This document shows, in pieces, positions 1 through 8,284 of a DNA stretch of 14,751 nt (position 1 is its first letter; every line of letters begins with the position of its first letter). The DNA comes from Rodentolepis nana. Its lineage: Eukaryota; Platyhelminthes; Cestoda; Cyclophyllidea; Hymenolepididae. The notes beneath the pieces were generated by a model, which worked only from the letters and a program-made list of their open reading frames with translations, was not told where the DNA came from and did no database searches. Made by a program: the position numbers and the translations under genes. The stretch is taken from the NCBI GenBank assembly GCA_900617975.1, contig UZAE01001185.1, positions 1-14,751 on the forward strand. Reading direction: 5' to 3'.

Positions 1-290
1 GGGGGGTGGATAATATTTTTCAAGTATTATCCCTATATGAATTGACAGTTACGTAGTACCGGTGCATTTGAAAAGAAGATTGAAAAAAAATAAATCCTAA
101 TTTTGGCTTGAATAAGAAGAAAGAGGGAAAGAACATCCACTTAGCTTCATTCAGATTTGGAGAAAATAGGTGAGTAAAAGAAAGGGGTGAGCAATAATGC
201 TGGAACATAGACAAATGAAGAATGACTGAGGCTACCCAATTGAGGTCATGTAAATTGCTTACAATAAAAGAGTTGTAGCGGATTGCTACG
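1..290. other. Gene-free left edge
   Basis: AT-rich sequence starting with six G residues at the window edge. The open frames here are short and low-complexity (Phe/Lys-rich from A/T runs) and I see no splice-flanked coding exon, RNA gene or transposon end. The tandem-repeat cluster begins just to the right. Confidence 0.5.
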
Positions 291-320
291 CTAGTAAAGC
301 CTGACCGACTCAGAGATTCG

Positions 321-476
321 CCAACATCTAGCTAGACTCCCAGAACCAGCTAAACCATAGCCCAGCTATAAAGGAAACAGACGAGTAGCACGGAGAATTC
401 TCCAACATCTAGCTAGACTCCCAGAACAAGCTAAGCTAAAGCCCAGCTATAAGGGAAACTGACGTGTAGCACGAAA
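321..476. repeat. Two tandem copies of an 81-bp unit
   Basis: The sequence beginning CCAACATCTAGCTAGACTCC occurs at 321 and again at 402, an 81-bp period. The copies agree closely over about 73 bp with scattered substitutions. Each contains a 'CCCAGCTATAA(A/G)GGAAAC' core followed by a 'GTAGCACG' tail. That tail is also the core of the 40-bp repeats that follow, so this unit and the next array are related. Confidence 0.85.
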
Positions 477-752
477 TGCGTTTATTCGGTACGTATATTG
501 CATATAAAGGAAACAGATGTTTAGCACGGAGCACGTTTATTCTACAGAGGATACAGACGTGTAGCACGGAACATTTATTCAGTAGCGGAAAACAGACGTG
601 TAGCAAGGAATACGTTTATTCGATACGGGAAAACAGACGTGTAGCACGGAGCACGCTTATTCAGTACGGATTCAGACGTGTAGCACGGAGCACGTTTTTT
701 CAGTACGGGTATCAGACGTGTAGCACGGAGCACGTCTATTCAGTGAGCATAT
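459..752. repeat. Diverged ~40-bp minisatellite, about seven copies
   Basis: The core CAGACGTGTAGCACGGA recurs at 514, 554, 593, 634, 673 and 713 (the 514 copy has two changes), with a related copy at 459. Spacing is 39-41 bp after the first step. Between cores lies 'GCACGTTTATTCAGTACGG' with small indels. Open reading frames crossing this array are translations of the repeat and have no gene-like composition. The copies differ from one another, so the array looks old or under weak homogenisation. Confidence 0.85.
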
Positions 753-760
753 TACGAACC

Positions 761-837
761 AGCTAAGCTATAGCCCAGCTATAAAGGAAACAGACCGAAA
801 CTAGCTAAGCTATAGCCCAGCTATAAAGGAAACAGAC
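761..837. repeat. Two identical 35-bp copies, 42-bp period
   Basis: The 35-bp stretch starting AGCTAAGCTATAGCCCAGCT is identical at 761-795 and 803-837, separated by seven bases. It is the second part of the 81-bp unit found at 321-476, re-used downstream of the 40-bp array. Perfect identity contrasts with the divergence of the neighbouring repeats and points to a recent duplication. Confidence 0.9.
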
Positions 838-893
838 GATAATTCGGAACACGTATATTCAGTCACGTAATGATCAGAAAAGTGTGCACGGAG

Positions 894-1072
894 CACGTTT
901 ATTCAGGACGTATCTTGCGGATCAAGTCACGTTTATTCAGGACGTATATTGCGGATCAAGTGTACCCGCTTATTCAGGACGTATATTGCGGATCAAGTGT
1001 GTACACACAGAGTATATTGTGGATAAAGTGCACACGCAGGAACGTATATTGCGGATCAAGTGTACACGCAGG
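894..1072. repeat. ~34-bp minisatellite, about five copies
   Basis: A unit containing 'GTATATTGCGGATCAAGTG' is repeated. Two near-identical 34-bp copies lie at 894-927 and 928-961, and looser copies start near 962, 1001 and 1031. The flanking 'GCACGGAGCACGTTTATTCAG' at 887-906 is the same string as the 40-bp array, which links the two arrays. Short open frames that run through this block are repeat translations and I do not call them genes. Confidence 0.8.
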
Positions 1073-1129
1073 GAGCTACTCGATATGCCACGCAATAAGT
1101 GTATACAGGAAGGAAACTCAGTCATACAA

Positions 1130-1292
1130 CAAACGAGGGCCCTTGAGCTGCTATTGGCTGCGTGCTCTTGTCCTCAATCCGTACGCGAAGCTGTACGGCC
1201 GCACCTCAAGCCTATGTGTACACGCATGCGATGACGTGCCCACAGAGTCATTGCTTCAGAAGTTCCACCGTGCATTCAACCAGGACAAATAG
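1130..1292. other. GC-rich, coding-like segment after the repeats
   Basis: This stretch is visibly richer in G+C and CpG than its surroundings (for example CCGTACGCGAAGCTGTACGG near 1179-1198). Two plus-strand frames remain open through much of it; one ends at the TAG at 1290-1292. I recognise no protein family, and the frames begin inside the repeats. A decayed transposon fragment or a degenerate exon are both possible. Confidence 0.25.
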
Positions 1293-1461
1293 TTTTGAAT
1301 TACTCCTCCATAATGTGTTCTGGCATTCTAACTAAGTTACCTGAGGTTTCAAATACCATAACAAAAATGAACGCAATGGAGCCTATTGCGAGCAACTAAA
1401 CGCTTCGTTGGATCAAAATCATTTTCGCTTCTTGGTAACGTAGAAGAAGTGCGTGATTTTT

Positions 1462-1482
1462 GGGGGGGGGGGGGGGGGGGGG
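1462..1482 (+). repeat. Poly-G tract, 21 G
   Basis: An uninterrupted run of G on the plus strand, preceded by five or more T. Such tracts can form G-quadruplex structures and are error-prone in sequencing, so the true length is uncertain. Confidence 0.9.
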
Positions 1483-1983
1483 AAGGTGAATTTTGAAGTT
1501 GGTCTTCACAGACTTAGGAGGAGAAATTGACTGGATAAAATCCTCATTGCTCAATGAAAGGCAAAATATTTCAAGAAAAGGAAGTTAACCACACATTGAC
1601 AGCTTTATATGTGACAATATATGTTACTGGCGCTTCTTTCCACGCTTGGTAAAATTGTAGAAAATAAGCAATAATTGAGTCATGACGTACATGCCATCCC
1701 TATTCGTAACAAGGTATAAAAAATTTGAAACAGGATTCCAAATGTGTCGACGGATTTCGATCTTGTCAGATAGCTGGATATTACTACTTGTGGTTCAGTA
1801 GCACTATAGTAAATTTGCCGGCCTGTGAATTCAGGGACCCAAGGCCAGAGACCCAGTGTCCTTTGATACCATGACTGCCAACAATCGACACAGGCCCTCA
1901 AAATGTATATTATCTGGTATTGGTGCAAATTGTTACAAGAAGCTTTATTTTGATGCCTTCAGGTTGGACCGCAGAGGAGAGGA

Positions 1984-2000
1984 GGGGGGGGGGGGGGGGG
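1984..2000 (+). repeat. Poly-G tract, 17 G
   Basis: An uninterrupted G run following a GA-rich lead-in (GGACCGCAGAGGAGAGGA). It has the same strand orientation as the tracts at 1462 and 6875. A short plus-strand open frame that crosses it, encoding a glycine run, is not a credible gene. Confidence 0.9.
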
Positions 2001-3060
2001 ATTTGAAATATTGCATTGCAATTTTCATGTTTTTTGCCGAACACCTAGGTTCAATTTTTATGTAAAAAACTCCATTCGAGCTTTCGTCTGCAACCAAACA
2101 GACAATGCTTCACAAGTGCCTCAGAACAGCGGCTAATTCTAATTCAACCATCGACGCTTGTATAACTATTTCTCAAAAGTTCTAATGCAATAACTAAGCA
2201 TTCCCCGAGATACTTGGTGTGACTATCATATTCACCATTGATCGATTGGTTTCTCTGTGGACCTAATCCCATTCTTCAACCCCAATTTTTAAAAAAAGCT
2301 ATGTAATCAATTATTGCACCAGATCAGATAAGTTGCCACAATTCAAACATGGGAATTGAGCCATAGCAAAACCTTTTCGTGTTCGTTTATAAAAACCGCT
2401 TTTCTGGCTAAATTGGTAGCCAATGATTTTTCGCTTTGCTTTCCATAATGAGTAGTACACCTCCATGCGAACATAGAAAGCACAGGGAGGAGAGAGTTTG
2501 ATTGAAAATAGCTACTAATTATGAATACTATAAGCATCACGTTGCACGAATATTAATCGATGCCCGTTTGCGAGACCCCTGCATCCATGCCTGCTTGTGT
2601 TCAATAGTTTCCAGAATGTTCTAATGGACTAGAGAGCCTTGGAGCAGCCTTGGTAGTCATATAGATTACAAATTTAATTCAAGTTACTATATAACATAGG
2701 CACCGATTGGTCCTTCGTTTGACTAGCCACACATTGACATGGGCGGCTATCGAAATCATAGGCCAATCACTGTGTTAGGACATAATTCTGAGGCACAAAT
2801 CAATGAACCAACAAAAAATAGAATACCAGTTTCTGGTTAAAGGTTTATTTCTGATTTTCTCTGGGGCCTGATCAAAAGCAAACTACTACAAAGCTCTTCT
2901 CACCGCATTACAATACTTTTAGAAAGCGCTTCTCTGTTTATGCTCCGAGCTCGCATACCATCCACGAAATGGAAACGAAGTCGGCCACGATTGGTTCACA
3001 CAGCCGACCGAAGCAATCTATGCTTGCCAAAAAAATGCTCAAAATGTGACACTAACTCCA

Positions 3061-3081
3061 GGTTCAACCTTAAGTTGAACC
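3061..3081. repeat. Perfect 8-bp inverted repeat with 5-base loop
   Basis: GGTTCAAC at 3061-3068 and its exact complement GTTGAACC at 3074-3081 flank CTTAA. A run of alternating T/A (about 3082-3107) follows at once. It could fold as a small hairpin. No cloverleaf fits around it, so I do not call a tRNA despite the T-arm-like letters. Confidence 0.6.
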
Positions 3082-3146
3082 TTATATATAAGTATCTATA
3101 TATAACCACTTGTGCATTCAACGTGCCCTCAAACAGTTTCTTCTAG

Positions 3147-3300
3147 TTATCAACCCTCTTCTTCCCACTCAGTAAATCGATCTCCCAATAAATTAATAAT
3201 AAAAAAGAGCAAAGCTAAACTTCATACGGACAAATTAAAGGAACTAAGGGAACGAAAACAAGACGTAATACTAACAAAACTAAAAGTTAAAAAAATTTAA
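3147..3300 (+). CDS. Possible terminal exon of an unrecognised gene
   Basis: A good splice-acceptor string (pyrimidine-rich TTTCTTCTAG ending at 3146) is followed by a frame that stays open to TAA at 3298-3300. It would encode about 50 residues: a Ser/Pro-rich start, then a strongly basic, Lys-rich, helix-like tail ending in Lys-Lys-Ile. It would converge on RPB5, with only 49 bases between the stop codons. I do not recognise the protein and cannot join it to an upstream exon. The codon phase across the acceptor is also undetermined. In AT-rich DNA an open stretch of this length can occur by chance, so this is a candidate only. Confidence 0.3.
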
Positions 3301-3313
3301 ATAGACTATATTC

Positions 3314-3329
3314 ATAAATAATTATTTAT
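3314..3329. promoter_or_regulatory. AT palindrome, possible two-way poly(A) signal
   Basis: ATAAATAATTATTTAT is a perfect 16-bp palindrome lying between the stop codon at 3298-3300 (plus strand) and the RPB5 stop codon at 3350-3352 (minus strand). Read on the minus strand, the overlapping TATAAA (3330-3325) is a known variant of the AATAAA polyadenylation hexamer. The plus strand reads CATAAA/ATAAAT at the matching place. I see no canonical AATAAA within about 100 bases after the RPB5 stop. Its role as a shared 3'-end signal is inferred from position. Confidence 0.35.
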
Positions 3330-3349
3330 AGTACAAATAAGACGTGCAA

Positions 3350-4051
3350 TTAAACGACAATTCGATAAGTAATATACCGGCCTGCTGTTTCTGATGGCCT
3401 ATTGATACGCACTACTTGTCCGCGTTTCATACCATAATATCTGGCAACAGGATCACTGGATTGCATTTTCGGCAATTGACTTTCCTTCAGCCGACTAAAA
3501 GAAAGAATTTAACAAAAAACATGCTTAAGCACTTACTATGTATCCAAAAGTTCCTGCTTTTCCTCAGCCGTCAAAACAATGTGTTCCGGAACAAGTTTAT
3601 GTTCGGTAATATTTACCATTAGCTCATTTTCATAGAAACATTCCATTGTGATTTTGTTTGATAGTAATTCCGCAATGGCCTACAAAAAATCACGATTCCA
3701 TAAAAATTGGAGAAAACTTACAGATTTAGCAGCAGGAGTCAAGCCGGCATCTCGAAGTATAAGAATGGCTTTGGTGCATTGTTCCTGTTGCATTTGATCC
3801 ACATAAGAACGAATGGTCTTCATGTTTACACGATCTTCATCAGGTAAAAATACATATAACGTATCGGAAGGATCCTCTTCATGATTTACAACCACTAGTA
3901 ATCCTTTTGGAGGTCCTGATTCACCCAATGATTCCCTATAATCCTCAAGAGATTGGTCCAATTCTTTTTGCATGACTAAATAGCCTCTGTCAAGGCACAT
4001 TTTAAGAACTGTCTTCCTAATTCTCCACAATTTATATATCTCGTCATCCAT
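3350..4051 (-). CDS. POLR2E: RNA polymerase I/II/III subunit RPABC1 (RPB5), 3 exons
   Basis: RPB5 is a nuclear subunit common to RNA polymerases I, II and III. It forms part of the lower jaw that holds downstream DNA. Exons on the minus strand are 4051-3722, 3679-3537 and 3494-3350, giving 618 nt and 205 residues (the human protein has about 210). Residues 1-110 from exon 1 begin [15 protein letters not shown] and carry the N-terminal jaw fold, including RGYLV and LTPAAKS. Exon 2 (residues 111-157) has [15 protein letters not shown]. Tyr158 is split by intron 2. Exon 3 gives the assembly domain with [15 protein letters not shown] and [13 protein letters not shown], nearly invariant in eukaryotes. 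The ATG at 4049-4051 matches the family's usual N-terminus. Both introns are 42 nt with GTAAGT donors. No damage is visible and the gene looks functional. Confidence 0.96.
3495..3536 (-). other. RPB5 intron 2, 42 nt, phase 2
   Basis: On the minus strand the donor is GTAAGT at 3536-3531 and the acceptor is CTTTCTTTTAG ending at 3495. It splits the Tyr158 codon (TA|T). Splicing restores the run into RLKESQLPK, which aligns with the matching region of RPB5 in other animals. Confidence 0.95.
3680..3721 (-). other. RPB5 intron 1, 42 nt, phase 0
   Basis: On the minus strand the donor is GTAAGT at 3721-3716 and the acceptor is TTTTTTGTAG ending at 3680. Removing it joins Ser110 to Ala111 in frame and restores the conserved RPB5 sequence. 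Left unspliced, the frame stays open for 13 further codons of unrelated residues and then stops. Confidence 0.95.
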
Positions 4052-4587
4052 TGCACCTCAGCTGATGGTCACGAAAATGATACAAAATGACCACAAAGTA
4101 TGTATTTGTTTAAACAGTCACCATTATAAAAATTATGTGCGAGATGATTCTTTAAATCTTAATTTTAATATTATTGTATAAATTTTATAAATTAATAAAA
4201 ATTATTCGTTTATAAAGATTTCAATATTTATTAATTTAGTCAAGTATTTCATGCTCAGAATCAAAATCGAAGGCTTGTTGAAAATTACGTCAAACCGTCA
4301 TTCTCTATACAAATCCTATTGTCATATATTTTGGTTTTATTTGTTTTTTGTTCAGTTGAAGACGATGCATGTCTTGTATTGCACGAGTTTTCATATTTAG
4401 GAAATATTTTTACTTATATATCTATTCACTCCAGCCAATAATCCTTGACTTACAACTACTTACTCCATATTTCTACCTCGTATCACAGAAAGTGCAGAGT
4501 TTTATACAATTCGGCTTCGTGGGGACATGGAAATCCTTATCACGATATATATAAATTTATACAACTTCAAAACATTGTGGGAATAAT
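4052..4587. other. AT-rich region upstream of RPB5
   Basis: This stretch must contain the RPB5 promoter. It is very A/T-rich between about 4100 and 4230, with several TATAAA-like strings and no single compelling TATA box. On the plus strand, acceptor-like strings end at 4355 (after TTGTTTTTTGTTCAG) and 4488. The plus-strand frames between them are short and I recognise none of them. Confidence 0.4.
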
Positions 4588-4637
4588 GTGAGTATCTATG
4601 GTATCATAATTTTGATTTCGAATCAATTTCTTTCCAG
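4588..4637 (+). other. Intron-like element, 50 nt
   Basis: A donor GTGAGTATCT at 4588 and an acceptor TTTCTTTCCAG ending at 4637 would define a 50-nt intron, close in size to the RPB5 introns. One frame is open across the join but ends about ten codons later, and no family is recognisable. It may mark a spliced non-coding transcript, a decayed gene or chance. Confidence 0.2.
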
Positions 4638-7600
4638 ATCCCAACATGTTTGTCTTTCATGAAATGCTCTTCATCGATTTTCAGCTGCTCGGTTTCCAAT
4701 GTCTCGAATGCACATTTGCTTGTCGATCGGGATTCACTCACTTTATCTAATTTTTATGAGAAGGAGACATGATCTTGACATAACCATTTGTATGATGTAT
4801 CAAAATTCCGAAATCCTTTACTGTCCGCACTCACTCATTAATGATCCAATTGATAAAGCCGGACTATTGATGACATTTTAGATAGGTGATTGATTTTATT
4901 GAAACGATCCATTAGAATTAACATATAATCCTATTATTTCATGAGCCACAAGAATCCTCAACAAACTCTAGACATAATGCTACTTGTAAATCTCAGCAAT
5001 CTTACCACCTGGCCTGCTACATTGTGTGTAGATTCACCAAGGAACCTGACAAACTGATTTCGTTTGCACTCTCATTAAACTATCGCAGTGTCCCTCAATA
5101 TGAACAGGCTTGATAAGCATTCAACATCTAAACTATAATCAAAACCACTCACACTATGCCCCTATTATCAAGTCCAAACCAACACTTTTTTGAACACAAC
5201 CAGGAGACAACACTTGTCTGTCCCTAACATGTGGCATTATTTCTGCACCAAAATTGATGCCTCCAACTCAACCTCACTTTGATGAAAAAATGCACTTACT
5301 CCACACTTTGACTGCGGCGTTGAGGAGCGAAAGGGATTACCAATTGGCATCCACAATTACTTCTCATAAGTTCACCTGAGATTTTATTCCACGATAACTG
5401 GGTACCGCCTTACAACTCTATTTTTGCAAAAAGCTAGTCGCTTTATAAATCACGATGATTGGGCATAATATTGCGTTAACTACAGCCTTCATCTGTGTTA
5501 TAAGATTTCGATTATTTCTTCTACATAATGAGTACAATTCACCAATCATAGTAATCATCTGAATAATCACAACTTTGGCACTCAAAGGGAGAATCGAGTT
5601 GAAACTATTATGTGGATACGTAAGTGAAGAGTCTGAATATAATTCAATTATCCGAACTGAAGGTCACTGCTACTACTGAACACATGCAATAGTTTTATGT
5701 TATCACAGAGGCCAATGGTAAACAGAATCTTTATCTTATCTCAACACCTCCGGGAATTTAATGATGAAGAGACTGCATTAAACTAGTCAGCACTCAGGAA
5801 TGGAATGACTCTTCTCTCTGGAAGCATAATGAAGGAGGATGCACGCAGGAATGTTTTAGATGCACTTCAGACAGAGATTGGCATTCAGAGAATATGTATT
5901 CATAGTTTTGTGAATAAGGACAAGTGCGAGTGCCGTTAATTGGATCAAAGTAGAGGTTGATTTGTGGGGAGGGTGGAAACCACAAAATTTAGTGGGAAGA
6001 ATTCATGTGCTGAAATAAGTGTAAAAGCTCAACGAATTGTTACAGATTGGTGAACGAGTCGTCCATTGGCCTACACGGAAACGAAAATGGCACTGTCGTA
6101 GTAATTATACTTGCTTGAAATAACTATGACCATACGCTATAAATTGCACCGAAAGCATTTTAACTAAAACATAAAGTCGACTAAGTAGCATACGAGCATC
6201 AAGAATTGAATTCAATTTAATCTGGAATTTGCCAACACTCAGTCCAATTGAGATTGACAGAACAAAAACACAAGTTCAGAAAAGAGTTGTCTTAATGGGC
6301 ATCACAAAGCAAAGACCTACAGCAAGTGAATTAAGTTATGTTAAACCAGTTTATGGTCATTATCGATTCATGAAGTGACTGGTCTGCCTTTGATGGACAC
6401 TGACATTTCGTGTGCCCACGTATTGACATGTCACTTCAAAGCACATAAGCCAAGGTGGTAAAGCATGATTGTATGAGTCACAGCAACACTTTTTGCAAGA
6501 AGTAGAGGTCATGATCACACTATTTATATCGAGGTTGAGGTTTTGCCCCCACCCACTCTCTACCTGACGATGTATAACCTATTTCGAGGACAGATGTTGG
6601 AATGTGCCTAAAATAAAGTCCATTGTACTGATTAATCGACATCCAAAATATTGTTCAACTGACACATCGATTCTAATCACTTCCAAACATTGAAACAAGT
6701 TGAGTGATTTGGATGGGGAGAAGAGTAAGAAGTAGTCACGAGTACATGACACAATGACATTTATGACAATTCGTTGACAATGCATAGTATCAAGGCGTAA
6801 ATTGGACTAATCAGTTTAGTGGTCTCTAACGACTTGCCATCAGGAACTTCTAAGTGGTCTTGTGAGGGAAGATAGGGGGGGGGGTCCACATCTTCAGATT
6901 AGGAGAGATCTAACAGGTTGAACCTACTTACGAATCATTCATCAGTGTACGTACTCATCTGTAAAGAGAGTCTGGGAATGCAAACGTGTTTGAGCTGGAA
7001 TTGGTGATCTCGAGATAGCCCTTTCGTTACTCAATGACTACACCTTGCAACATCAGGATATTACGACCAACTGATGGTACTTTTGGATGCGATCAGAGAG
7101 AATCAGTGCTAAGACCAGAGTCATCAATTGGCTGAATCGAGGTAATGAAGTCATGTTGGCTCAGTTGCCACTCTGACTAGTAAGAGGGGAGTGAGACTAT
7201 TTGGCCATTATCAAACATCCACCTTCCACACACGATTTCTTCACATTAAACACTACCATTGCCATCTATTATGAGAAATTATTGATGGGAGAGTATTTGC
7301 AATTAATTGTATCATATCTTGTGGACGAGTATACAGATTGAACTCATGTAGAATATTGTTTGTAAATAGAGTTGTAGGAATGCACTTTCCACTTGGTAAA
7401 CTTATTCAATTCAACAGAAACCAGTTCGGATATGGAGACAAATGCAACAGCCATTTAGGAGTTTAAGCCCTCTCTAGAGACAATGAGTTCTTTTACAACA
7501 GGTAATCACCATCTCATGTCGAATAGTTTTTATTAACCCGTTAGTGCAGTAGAATTACAATTTCCACTTGGCTAACTTATGCTACGTCTGTCAGTTCTCG

Positions 7601-8147
7601 AGTTGGCTAATTCATATCCCACAAGGTGGGACATAAAGCCTGCCTTTTGTTATAAATAAATACTACGCGCCTATCAATCTTATATCTCCGCCTCAAATAA
7701 AACTAATCCAAATTACTAATCAATAAAACACTCCATCCTCTTCATCTTGTCAACATGTGGACGGGTCCAATTTGTTAGTCCATCCTCATTTACGTCTACA
7801 ATCAACAAAAAGTTATATGAAATAAATAAACCGACGGCTTACAGAATCGTCCACTTAGTTCAACTCTCTTAAAATCCTCTTCTTTGAAAAGCTGCAACTT
7901 TAAGTACCTTAATCAACCACCAGTTCACCTTCCACCCTCCACGTTCCCTCATGTGAGAATTATTACTGTTTAATAAAAATTACAAAGACAAAATGCCCTT
8001 AAGTATCCAAATTTTTTCAGTCTGTGATTTTATTCTATATTTTCCTTAAATTGTCAAGTAATAACAAGTAAAATCATGGTGGAGTCACGTGAGGCGAAAT
8101 TTAAGTCTAATTTGTTTTCAACGAACTCATTATTGTGATGACCTGAA
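4638..8147. other. 3.5-kb gene-free interval
   Basis: No open frame exceeds about 70 codons on either strand and none looks like a known protein. Composition is fairly even and mildly AT-rich. The only conspicuous low-complexity element is a 10-G run at 6875-6884. Distal regulatory sequence for the thioester-protein gene could lie here, but nothing identifies it. I see no complete transposon, RNA gene or tandem array. Confidence 0.5.
6875..6884 (+). repeat. Poly-G tract, 10 G
   Basis: An uninterrupted run of ten G on the plus strand following GGGAAGATA. It is shorter than the tracts at 1462 and 1984 but in the same orientation. Confidence 0.9.
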
Positions 8148-8250
8148 CCAATCAGTAGACAGTATTTCACATTACTGACTATCCAGCACACCCACCCATC
8201 TGTCTCCTAAGCCAATTGGAATACAGCGTGTTCCATACAATTGTATATAA
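8148..8250 (+). promoter_or_regulatory. Putative promoter of the thioester-protein gene
   Basis: CCAAT motifs occur at 8148-8152 and 8212-8216, and a TATA-like TATATAA at 8244-8250. The start codon is only 34 bases past the TATA string. If that string is used, the untranslated leader would be about 10 nt, which is unusually short. The TATA match may therefore be fortuitous, or the messenger may receive a trans-spliced leader. Motif evidence only. Confidence 0.3.
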
Positions 8251-8284
8251 GTACGATCATACGATAACAGAATTAGCCACCACA

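Larger units (their letters stand above)
1293..2939. other. Gene-poor AT-rich stretch with poly-G tracts
   Basis: No gene is supported. The largest open frame, minus strand about 1680-1928 (82 residues), has no recognisable domain and no convincing splice or start context. Two long G homopolymers fall here and are listed separately. I found no clear tRNA, snRNA, long terminal repeat or inverted-repeat ends by eye. Confidence 0.4.

Noticed and set aside
476..1292. Three plus-strand open frames of 96-140 codons across the repeat region as small genes
   Set aside because: Most of their length is translation of 40-bp and 34-bp repeats, two of them overlap in different frames over the same DNA, and no domain or splice context supports them.
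1680..1928. Minus-strand 82-codon open frame as a gene or transposon relic
   Set aside because: No recognisable motif, no partner exons, no repeat copy in the window. It remains unexplained but unsupported.
2701..2724. A string resembling the 5' part of tapeworm spliced-leader RNA (CACCGATTGGTCCTTCGTTT)
   Set aside because: The match to the leader as I recall it needs a gap and several mismatches, and neither the ATG-GT donor end of the leader nor a following Sm site is seen. Chance similarity is likely.
3061..3081. tRNA T-arm / B-box
   Set aside because: GGTTCAA is present, but no acceptor stem, anticodon arm or D-arm can be fitted at the right distances; the palindrome explains the letters.
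4369..4554. 61-codon plus-strand open frame as a small membrane protein
   Set aside because: Hydrophobic, Tyr/Phe/Ile-rich content follows from AT-rich DNA; the frame crosses acceptor-like sites and ends without any family signature.
7373..7583. Two similar strings (TTTCCACTTGG..AACTTAT) at about 7385 and 7561 as a repeat family
   Set aside because: Only about 22 bases match with three differences and the flanks do not align, so chance or a very old duplication cannot be told apart.
8216..8284. Upstream in-frame ATG at 8216 as the start of the thioester protein
   Set aside because: It would add 23 polar residues before a clear signal peptide and includes the TATA-like string; the ATG at 8285 directly starts the signal peptide and has a good AACC-like context.
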